NCBI GenBank assembly: GCA_946886875.1
Contig: CAMPJN010000134.1
Span: forward strand, 1 to 8,993
DNA length: 8,993 nt
Direction of reading: 5' to 3'
From: an uncultured Pseudomonas sp.
Lineage (GTDB): Bacteria > Pseudomonadota > Gammaproteobacteria > Pseudomonadales > Pseudomonadaceae
The position numbers and the translations under genes were made by a program. Positions 1 to 4,634 of the stretch are shown here, one piece after another (the stretch's first letter is position 1; every line of letters begins with the position of its first letter). Below the pieces are notes generated by a model, which was given only the letters and a program-made list of their open reading frames with translations, did not search any database and was not told where the DNA came from.

Positions 1-3
1 ATT

Positions 4-80
4 TGGTCGGAGAGACAGGATTCGAACCTGCGACCTTCTCGTCCCGAACGAGACGCGCTACCAAGCTGCGCTACACTCCG
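4..80 (-). tRNA. tRNA-Pro, anticodon CGG
   Basis: Read on the minus strand, this is a complete 77-nt tRNA including an encoded CCA end (complement of positions 4-6). The anticodon stem closes a TTCGGGA loop, giving anticodon CGG for proline codon CCG. The D arm carries AGCTTGGTAGCG and the T arm is GCAGG-TTCGAAT-CCTGT. The acceptor stem is CGGAGTG against CTCTCCG, which pairs except for a U-U opposition at 6:67; the neighbouring pair 49:65 is a G-U wobble. A sigma-70 type promoter lies just upstream at 92-119. Its terminator would be outside the window. Confidence 0.96.
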
Positions 81-91
81 AATAGGCCGAG

Positions 92-119
92 ATTGTACTC
101 AAAAAGTTTTGCCGCACAA
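92..119 (-). promoter_or_regulatory. Promoter of the tRNA-Pro gene
   Basis: On the minus strand, TTGTGC (114-119) and TACAAT (92-97) are separated by 16 bp and sit about 11 bp before the mature tRNA 5' end. The stretch after the -10 is GC-rich (CTCGGCC), the kind of discriminator found at stable-RNA promoters under stringent control. The boxes are seen in the sequence; the stringent-control reading is inference from known stable-RNA promoters. Confidence 0.6.
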
Positions 120-154
120 GGGGTTAGCTCTAAATTTTTTAGCGTTCCCAACGC

Positions 155-185
155 GCCCGGCGTCAGCTGGTCTGGTGCCGGGCGT
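155..185. repeat. Inverted repeat, possible terminator after the lipoprotein gene
   Basis: CGCCCGGC (155-162) and GCCGGGCG (178-185) form a perfect 8-bp stem, with a further CAG/CTG pairing inside the 15-nt loop. It lies downstream of the minus-strand lipoprotein gene and upstream of the tRNA promoter, so a transcription stop for the lipoprotein message is a reasonable role. A second small hairpin abuts it (GCGTT 143-147 with AACGC 151-155). On the minus strand the bases after the hairpins are A-rich rather than a U tract, so it is not a textbook intrinsic terminator. Confidence 0.35.
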
Positions 186-250
186 GGTTTGCGAGTGGGC
201 CTTTGGAGTCGCCCGAGGCCTGCATCGCGATGACGCTACTGCCATAGTCG

Positions 251-472
251 TTACAGCTCTTTGACGGTGCGCACCTGGTCCTTATTGACCTTGGCGCGGG
301 TGCCGTCGAGTTGCTCGAATTCGTAGAAGCCCGAGTCTTCGTCGTATTCGGGTTCATCCACAGCTTGGATTTCGCGGCCATCGTTCAGAGTAATCACCGC
401 TGGCGAGGCGCAGCCCACCAGAGTGGCAAGGCCCAGGGCAAGCAGTAAGGCGGAAAGAGTCCGATAAATCAT
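251..472 (-). CDS. YgdI/YgdR-type small lipoprotein (DUF903-like)
   Basis: This encodes a 73-residue secreted lipoprotein. Residues 1-20 are a short basic and hydrophobic signal peptide ending in a lipobox LVGC, with C21 as the expected lipidated cysteine. The mature part is an acidic, about 50-residue domain beginning [10 protein letters not shown] and containing [19 protein letters not shown]. That is the pattern of the YgdI/YgdR (DUF903) SH3-like fold, in which a 'x-L-x-DG' strand is followed by 'Y-x-F-x-x-x-DG'. The start at 472 was chosen over an in-frame ATG at 502 because GGAGA lies 7 nt upstream and because it leaves a normal signal peptide. The function of the family is unknown; an envelope location, probably outer-membrane anchored, is inference. 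Confidence 0.85.
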   Translation of the reverse strand: MIYRTLSALLLALGLATLVGCASPAVITLNDGREIQAVDEPEYDEDSGFYEFEQLDGTRAKVNKDQVRTVKEL

Positions 473-505
473 GCTGTATCTCCGTAGTTGATTGAACGCC
501 ATCAG

Positions 506-519
506 CGTTTAGCTAAACG
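506..519. promoter_or_regulatory. Perfect 14-bp palindrome upstream of the lipoprotein gene
   Basis: CGTTTAGCTAAACG is a perfect palindrome lying 34 bp upstream of the lipoprotein start, in the gap between that gene and the 3' end of mobA. It has no spacer, so as RNA it would form only a poor hairpin; a dimeric regulator site is more plausible. I cannot match it to a named operator, and no convincing -35/-10 pair is visible next to it. Confidence 0.3.
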
Positions 520-575
520 ACACTGACATAGTTAACACAGGGTCTATGTATGTGACGGGTATTGCGTGGCTAAGT

Positions 576-1172
576 TCATGCTTTGGCGTCTGCGGCGCTG
601 TCTGCGAGGAGATCGGGGGTGTTGAGGTTGGCCAGGCGTGGGTCGTCTTCGGGACAGAGCACCGCTTGCGGATCGAGCTGGCGCAGCCAATGTTGCGGGC
701 TGCGCTCGCCAGCCAGCCAGGCTTGTTCGAGCGCGGGAGCGAGCGCGGTCGGCAACAGGCTGAACAAGGGTTGCCAATACTCGCCCTGGCGCACCATCAC
801 CGGACGACTGCCAGCCTTGCTCAGCAAGGCGTCGAGCAGGGCGCGGTCGAGCAGCGGCGCATCACAGGGCAATACCAGCAATTGGCTGTGCCGGGCGGCT
901 TGCAGGCCGGCGCGGATACCGGCCAGTGGGCCCGGGAAGTCGCCTTGCTCATCAGTTACCAAACGGTCGGCAAACTCGCTATAGCGTTGCTGGTTGCGGT
1001 TGCAGGAGACGATCAGGTCGTCGGTCAACGGGCGCACCAGGTCGTGCACCCAGGCGATCAGCGGGCGACCGCGCCAGTCGAGCAGACCTTTGTCGTGCCC
1101 GCCCATACGCTGCCCACGGCCACCAGCCAGGAGCAGGACTGAGCAGGGCATTGCGACTGTTGCAGACGGCAT
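576..1172 (-). CDS. mobA: Molybdenum cofactor guanylyltransferase MobA
   Basis: MobA transfers GMP from GTP to Mo-molybdopterin, giving the MGD form used by DMSO-reductase-family enzymes such as nitrate reductases and formate dehydrogenases. The 198-residue protein has the nucleotidyltransferase signature [17 protein letters not shown] at residues 13-29, FPGPLAGI at 79-86, the metal-binding PCDAPLL at 102-108 (D104), and the C-terminal NLNTPDLL at 182-189 expected of MobA. Length matches the family (about 190-200). The start at 1172 was chosen because GAGG lies 7 nt upstream; the longer frame from 1217 would add a proline-rich, MobA-unlike extension. Met8 (1151) is another possible start. It is divergent from moaB-moeA, with 70 bp between the two starts. 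Confidence 0.95.
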   Translation of the reverse strand: MPSATVAMPCSVLLLAGGRGQRMGGHDKGLLDWRGRPLIAWVHDLVRPLTDDLIVSCNRNQQRYSEFADRLVTDEQGDFPGPLAGIRAGLQAARHSQLLVLPCDAPLLDRALLDALLSKAGSRPVMVRQGEYWQPLFSLLPTALAPALEQAWLAGERSPQHWLRQLDPQAVLCPEDDPRLANLNTPDLLADSAADAKA

Positions 1173-1201
1173 GGCAGGACCTCGAAAAGGTGGGGGCTGT
1201 G

Positions 1202-1229
1202 ATATAACACCGGGCATTCTTCAGGACAA
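1202..1229 (-). promoter_or_regulatory. Candidate mobA promoter in the mobA/moaB divergent region
   Basis: On the minus strand TTGTCC (1224-1229) and TTATAT (1202-1207) are 16 bp apart, a fair sigma-70 match, with the expected start of transcription about 20 nt before the mobA GAGG ribosome binding site. On the plus strand the same AT core reads TATAAC (1203-1208) and could serve as the -10 for moaB, but no good plus-strand -35 is visible. The core is nearly palindromic: GTGATATAACAC at 1199-1210 matches its own complement at 10 of 12 positions. Confidence 0.35.
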
Positions 1230-1242
1230 CAGGAAGCCATTT

Positions 1243-1782
1243 ATGACGCATAAGGCCGACGCGCCATTTGTGCCGCTCAACATCGCCGTGCTGACCGTCA
1301 GCGATACCCGCACCCAGGAAACCGACACCTCCGGTCAGTTGTTCGTCGACCGCCTGCAGGCTGCGGGGCACAACCTGGCTGCGCGGGTCTTGCTCAAGGA
1401 CGATCTGTACAAAATCCGCGCCCAGGTGGCCACCTGGATCGCCGAGGAACAGGTACAGGTCGTGCTGATCACCGGCGGCACCGGGTTCACCGGGCGCGAC
1501 AGCACACCTGAAGCGGTGAGCTGTTTGCTGGATAAGCAGGTGGATGGTTTCGGCGAGCTGTTCCGGCAGATTTCCGTGGCCGATATCGGCACCTCCACCG
1601 TGCAATCCCGTGCCCTGGCCGGCTTGTCCAACGGCACCCTGGTGTGCTGTCTGCCGGGCTCGACCAATGCCTGTCGCACTGCCTGGGACGGCATCCTCGC
1701 CGAGCAGCTGGATGCGCGCCACCGGCCCTGCAACTTCGTCGCCCACTTGAAACAGGCTGCTGCCTGCGAGAGCCGTGGATGA
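1243..1782 (+). CDS. moaB: Molybdopterin adenylyltransferase-type protein MoaB (MoaB/MogA family)
   Basis: This 179-residue protein belongs to the MoaB/MogA family, which adenylylates molybdopterin before MoeA inserts molybdate. Diagnostic segments are LTVSDTR at residues 17-23, the pterin-binding ITGGTGFTGRDSTPEA at 76-91 (with D86), and the LPGS loop at 137-140. The start ATG at 1243 has AGGAAG a few bases upstream; the longer open frame running upstream to 994 crosses mobA antisense and is not coding. Its TGA overlaps the moeA ATG (ATGA, 1779-1782), so moeA is probably translated by coupling. Sequence alone does not separate MoaB from MogA activity. I prefer MoaB because of the length and because moaB-moeA next to mobA is an arrangement I recall from Pseudomonas. 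Confidence 0.92.
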   Translation: MTHKADAPFVPLNIAVLTVSDTRTQETDTSGQLFVDRLQAAGHNLAARVLLKDDLYKIRAQVATWIAEEQVQVVLITGGTGFTGRDSTPEAVSCLLDKQVDGFGELFRQISVADIGTSTVQSRALAGLSNGTLVCCLPGSTNACRTAWDGILAEQLDARHRPCNFVAHLKQAAACESRG

Positions 1783-2993
1783 GCGGCTGCGATCAACCCG
1801 GCCTGATGCCGGTCGAGGCCGCGTTGCAGCGCCTGCTGACGATGGCCGAGGCGACGCCGGTTATAGAAACTCAGCGGGTAGCCCTGGGCGAAGCCGCCGG
1901 TCGGGTGCTGGCCGAGCCGTTGATCGCCGGCCTGGATTTGCCGCCATGGCCCAATAGCGCGATGGACGGTTACGCCTTGCGCCTGGCCGACTGGACGGGC
2001 GAAGCGCTGCCGGTGAGCCAGCGGATTCAAGCGGGTTGCGCGCCCGAGCCTTTGCAGCCGGGCAGTTGCGCGCGGATCTTCACCGGCGCGCCCATGCCCT
2101 TGGGCGCCGATACGGTGGAGATGCAGGAAAATGCCGTGCTCGGCGACGATGGCCGGGTCAGCTTCAGCGAACCCTTGCGGCTCGGTCAGAACGTGCGCGC
2201 TCAGGGCCAGGAAACTCGCATCGGTGACGAGGTATTGCCTGCGGGAACACGCCTGGGACCGATCGAATTAGGCCTGGCCGCCTCGCTCGGCTTTGCCGAG
2301 TTACCGGTGCGCCGGCGCATGCGGGTAGCGGTACTGTCCACCGGCGACGAGTTGGTCGAACCCGGCCAGCCCCTCGGGCCGGGGCAAATCTATAACAGTA
2401 ATCGCATCGTGCTGATCAACTGGTTGCAGCGCCTCGGCTGTGCGGTGGTGGATGCCGGCATCCTCGTCGATGATCTCGAGCAGACCCGTGCAGCACTGGC
2501 GGCTCTGGGCGATGTCGACCTGATCCTGTCCACCGGCGGGGTGTCGGTAGGTGAGGCGGATTTTCTCGGCCTGGCTTTGCGCGAAGAGGGCGAGCTGGCG
2601 CTGTGGAAGTTGGCGATCAAACCCGGCAAGCCGCTGACCTGCGGACATTTTCGCGGTGTACCGGTAATCGGCTTGCCAGGCAACCCGGCATCGACCTTGG
2701 TGACCTTCGCCTTGCTGGCGCGGCCCTATCTGTTGCGCCGCCTCGGCGTGCAGCGGGTCGAACCTTTGGGCTTCAACGTACCGGCGGGCTTTGCCTGGAC
2801 TAAACCGGGCAAACGCCGCGAATACCTGCGGGCGCGTTTGGAGAACGGCCGCGTGCTGCCTTATCCCAACCAGAGCTCCGGTGTGTTGCGCAGCGCAGCC
2901 TGGGCAGAGGGGTTTGCCGAGGTGCTGGAGGGTACGACCCTGGCCGTCGGCGATAGCCTGCGGTTTATCCCGCTAAGCGAAGTACTCGGCTAA
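1779..2993 (+). CDS. moeA: Molybdopterin molybdenumtransferase MoeA
   Basis: MoeA inserts molybdate into adenylylated molybdopterin to give Mo-molybdopterin. The 404-residue length fits the family (E. coli MoeA is about 411). Landmarks are PWPNSAMDGYAL around residues 56-67 (D63, equivalent to E. coli D59), RIFTGAPMP around 99-107 (T102, equivalent to T100), the MoCF-like domain STGDEL at 187-192 (E191), LSTGGVSVGEADF at 250-262 (D261), and KPGKP...GLPGNPAST at 281-306. The C-terminal beta domain IV (about 330-404) is present. At the place of E. coli D142 (GED motif) this protein reads GQET, so Glu145 stands in for Asp. The start at 1779 overlaps the moaB stop; an in-frame extension upstream lies inside moaB and is discarded. 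Confidence 0.95.
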   Translation: MSGCDQPGLMPVEAALQRLLTMAEATPVIETQRVALGEAAGRVLAEPLIAGLDLPPWPNSAMDGYALRLADWTGEALPVSQRIQAGCAPEPLQPGSCARIFTGAPMPLGADTVEMQENAVLGDDGRVSFSEPLRLGQNVRAQGQETRIGDEVLPAGTRLGPIELGLAASLGFAELPVRRRMRVAVLSTGDELVEPGQPLGPGQIYNSNRIVLINWLQRLGCAVVDAGILVDDLEQTRAALAALGDVDLILSTGGVSVGEADFLGLALREEGELALWKLAIKPGKPLTCGHFRGVPVIGLPGNPASTLVTFALLARPYLLRRLGVQRVEPLGFNVPAGFAWTKPGKRREYLRARLENGRVLPYPNQSSGVLRSAAWAEGFAEVLEGTTLAVGDSLRFIPLSEVLG

Positions 2994-3085
2994 TAGGGGC
3001 GGCTAGTTCTGCGTATCCTGGGATCAATAGGTTCACGACCAATAGTTGCCAGCAAGCCGGCAGCGCGATTACCCATGGAGAGACC

Positions 3086-3748
3086 ATGACCAACCGCACG
3101 CTTAATCTCGACGATAACCTCTATCAATACCTGCTGGCCGTGTCCTTGCGCGAAACGCCGCTGCTCAAGCGACTGCGCGAGGAGACCGCGCAACTGAGCA
3201 ACGCCCGCTGGCAAATCGCCCCCGAGCAGGGCCAATTCATGGCGCTGCTGGTGCAGCTGACTGGCGCCAAGCGGATTATCGAGGTGGGTACCTTCACCGG
3301 CTACAGCGCCCTGTGCATGGCCCAGGCCATGGGCGAAGCGGGGCGGCTGATCTGCTGCGATATCCCCGGCGACTACAACGCCACCGCCGAACGTTACTGG
3401 CGCGAGGCGGGGGTCAACGAGCGTATCGAGCAACGCCTGGCGCCGGCCCTGGAAACCCTGGGCGCACTGGAGGCGCAAGGCCAGGCGGGGCGTTTCGATA
3501 TGATCTTTATTGATGCCGACAAGACCAACTACCCGGCCTATCTGGAGCACGCCCTGCGCCTGGTGCGTCAAGGCGGTTTGATCCTCTTCGACAACACGCT
3601 ATGGAGCGGCCGGGTGCTGGAGCAGAACCCGGACAGTGCCGATACCCGGGCGATCCAGGCGCTCAACTTGGCGCTGAAAGGCGATCAACGTATCGACCTG
3701 TCGCTGCTGCCGCTCGGTGATGGCTTGACGCTTTGTCGCAAGCGTTGA
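3086..3748 (+). CDS. Class I SAM-dependent O-methyltransferase (COMT/CCoAOMT-like)
   Basis: This 220-residue protein belongs to the cation-dependent O-methyltransferase family (Methyltransf_3, COG4122). An N-terminal helical region (1-60) precedes the Rossmann core. SAM motif I is IIEVGTFTG at 64-72. FIDADKTNY at 141-149 supplies D143 and the catalytic-type K146, and LFDNTLWSGRV at 167-177 supplies D169 and N170. These match the metal and base residues of catechol-type O-methyltransferases (D141, K144, D169, N170), so a divalent-metal active site appears intact. The start at 3086 has GGAG 5 nt upstream. The substrate cannot be told from sequence; related bacterial enzymes methylate catechol-like or caffeoyl groups in vitro. 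It follows moeA by 92 bp with no clear terminator, so read-through from the Moco genes is possible. Confidence 0.9.
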   Translation: MTNRTLNLDDNLYQYLLAVSLRETPLLKRLREETAQLSNARWQIAPEQGQFMALLVQLTGAKRIIEVGTFTGYSALCMAQAMGEAGRLICCDIPGDYNATAERYWREAGVNERIEQRLAPALETLGALEAQGQAGRFDMIFIDADKTNYPAYLEHALRLVRQGGLILFDNTLWSGRVLEQNPDSADTRAIQALNLALKGDQRIDLSLLPLGDGLTLCRKR

Positions 3749-3802
3749 GGGGACATAAGACTGGCGTCGTTATCAGCCTTTCGGGTTAATCTTGCGAGCG
3801 CT

Positions 3803-3823
3803 CCCGGATTGCATCCGGGCTAC
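3803..3823 (-). repeat. REP-like hairpin with GTAG head
   Basis: On the minus strand the sequence reads GTAG (3823-3820) followed by CCCGGAT-GCA-ATCCGGG, a perfect 7-bp stem with a 3-nt loop (3819-3803). A GTAG tetranucleotide next to a short GC-rich hairpin is the hallmark of REP elements mobilised by RAYT (TnpA-REP) transposases in pseudomonads and enterobacteria. An 8-bp palindrome GAGCGCTC (3796-3803) abuts it. It sits between the methyltransferase and the HNH gene, a normal place for a REP, where it may also act as a transcription barrier. Only one copy is in the window, so repetition could not be confirmed here. Confidence 0.5.
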
Positions 3824-3849
3824 TCAGACTGCCGTTTCATCGTTTGCCC

Positions 3850-4170
3850 ATGCCCGAACCGATTCGCCTGCCGCCCCAGCCCGATCACTGCGAACTCTGC
3901 GCCCGCGCGGTGCCGCTGACCCGCCATCATCTGATCCCCAAAGCTCTGCACGACAAGCCCTACGTGCAAAAGCGCTACGCCAAGAACCAGCGCATCAGCG
4001 CGACCCTCTGGGTGTGTCGCGCTTGCCACAACCAGATCCACCGGCTGTTCAGCGAGAAAGAGCTGGCCCTGACCTACAACAGCCGCGAGACGCTACTGAG
4101 CGACGAGCGCCTGCGTACCTTCGTCGAATGGTTGGCGGCTAAACCGCCAGGGTTTACGCCCAGGCACTGA
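3850..4170 (+). CDS. Small HNH-endonuclease-like zinc protein
   Basis: This is a 106-residue HNH-type protein. A CELC knuckle (C14, C17) and CRACH (C56, C59, H60) give a four-cysteine zinc site. RHHLIPK at 25-31 and the downstream N61 and H64 give the H-N-H layout of the beta-beta-alpha-metal fold. The rest is basic and helical, ending near residue 106 with no other domain. Such short stand-alone HNH proteins (YisB-like) are widespread and mostly uncharacterised; nicking or DNA-binding activity is inference. No Shine-Dalgarno motif is visible before the ATG at 3850, and a TTG two codons upstream (3844) is an alternative start. It could be translated from the methyltransferase message, but a REP-like hairpin and 101 bp separate them. 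Confidence 0.8.
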   Translation: MPEPIRLPPQPDHCELCARAVPLTRHHLIPKALHDKPYVQKRYAKNQRISATLWVCRACHNQIHRLFSEKELALTYNSRETLLSDERLRTFVEWLAAKPPGFTPRH

Positions 4171-4178
4171 GATTTGCT

Positions 4179-4280
4179 TCAGCGCATCAAGCAGTAATTG
4201 ATCAGTTGCTCTTCGATGCTTTGGCGTTGCCGCAGGATCAACGCGAAATAATCCCCGTTTGACGCCCAAACCCGAACTCT
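4179..4280 (-). pseudogene. Possible 3' remnant of a decayed minus-strand gene
   Basis: On the minus strand 33 sense codons run from a stop at 4281-4283 to a TGA at 4179-4181. There is no ATG, GTG or TTG near the 5' end; an in-frame TTG and an ATG occur only deep inside. The predicted peptide looks protein-like, with NGDYFALILRQRQSIEEQL followed by INYCLMR at its end, and the codons are those favoured by neighbouring genes (CTG, CGC, ATC, GAA/GAG). I do not recognise a family. It may be the C-terminal fragment of a gene whose front was lost when the B12 region was joined here, or simply chance. Its 5' end overlaps the candidate btuB promoter. Confidence 0.2.
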
Positions 4281-4287
4281 CTACCCT
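4259..4287 (+). promoter_or_regulatory. Candidate sigma-70 promoter of the B12 operon
   Basis: TTGACG (4259-4264, 5 of 6 consensus) and TACCCT (4282-4287, 3 of 6 including the T1, A2 and T6 positions) are separated by exactly 17 bp. Transcription would start near 4293-4295, immediately before the first base of the riboswitch P1 helix (4296). That agreement is the main reason for the call; the -10 itself is weak. Confidence 0.45.
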
Positions 4288-4295
4288 TCGCGCCT

Positions 4296-4505
4296 TGCAA
4301 CAGGTGCCCCTGACGCTGTGCGTCCAAGGGGTGAAACAGGGAAGTCGGTGCGTTGCGCTCTTCGAGCCAACTATTCCGACGCTGCCCCCGCAACGGTAGA
4401 CGAGTCAAGCCAACGCTATTCAGCCACTGTGCTTTGCATGGGAAGGCAGCGTTTGCTGGTGTTTGTTAAAACGCCGCTCGTAAGCCCGGAGACCGGCCTG
4501 CTGCA
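4296..4505 (+). ncRNA. Cobalamin (B12) riboswitch aptamer
   Basis: The conserved blocks of the cobalamin riboswitch appear in order: AGGTGCCC (4302-4309), GGGGTGAAACAGGGAAGTCGGTG spread over 4328-4350, the paired CCGACGCTGCCCCCGCAACGG (4376-4396), GCCACTG...TGGGAAGGC (4423-4449), and the B12 box AAGCCCGGAGACCGGCCTG (4482-4500). A closing P1 helix can be drawn between 4296-4304 and 4497-4505 with one A-C mismatch. This RNA element binds adenosylcobalamin or a related cobalamin and lowers expression of the downstream gene, here the btuB-type receptor 129 nt beyond the aptamer. Structure alone does not tell which cobalamin form is preferred. Confidence 0.95.
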
Positions 4506-4512
4506 GTTCATG

Positions 4513-4627
4513 GCATCGCGGAGGGCGTTGTCTGGCGGGTCGGCTGCGGGTTTCTGCCGCCTGCGCGTCGCTTGGCCTCCGCATGCTTTAGCCAGCCAAG
4601 ATCGTCCGGGTGGGACGACGGAGCCAA
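4513..4627 (+). promoter_or_regulatory. Expression platform: competing helices that can mask the btuB ribosome binding site
   Basis: Two mutually exclusive helices share the segment 4572-4586. Helix A pairs 4513-4524 with 4576-4586 (GCAT/ATGC plus GCGGAGG/CCTCCGC, 11 bp with C4517 bulged). Helix B pairs 4572-4581 with 4619-4627 (TTGG/CCAA plus CTCCG/CGGAG, 9 bp with C4576 bulged) and buries the GGAG Shine-Dalgarno at 4620-4623. A local 6-bp hairpin (4602-4607 with 4613-4618) fits inside helix B. No U tract follows, so translational control is more likely than transcription termination. The simplest reading is that helix A leaves btuB open and helix B closes it. The pairings are seen directly; the coupling to ligand is inference. 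Confidence 0.55.
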
Positions 4628-4634
4628 CCACGCG

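Noticed and set aside
546..1142. 198-codon plus-strand open frame
   Set aside because: It is wholly antisense to mobA, whose motifs are clear; composition is repetitive and no family is recognisable.
979..2030. Two long minus-strand open frames (979-1746 and 1335-2030)
   Set aside because: They are antisense to moaB and the start of moeA and arise from the high GC content; no domain or ribosome binding site.
3046..3074. TTGCCA...TTACCC as a promoter for the methyltransferase gene
   Set aside because: Spacing is right, but the -10 match is poor and transcription would begin at or after the ribosome binding site at 3077-3080.
2990..3571. 193-codon minus-strand open frame
   Set aside because: Antisense to the O-methyltransferase, which has all catalytic residues; the reverse frame has no recognisable motif.
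3728..3745. ACGCTT / AAGCGT inverted repeat at the end of the methyltransferase gene as a terminator
   Set aside because: It lies within the last codons, has only 6 bp and is followed by AGGGGACA rather than a U tract.
3792..4142. 116-codon plus-strand open frame overlapping the HNH gene
   Set aside because: It is rich in Arg, Pro and Ala with no domain; the HNH frame has the conserved zinc and histidine residues.
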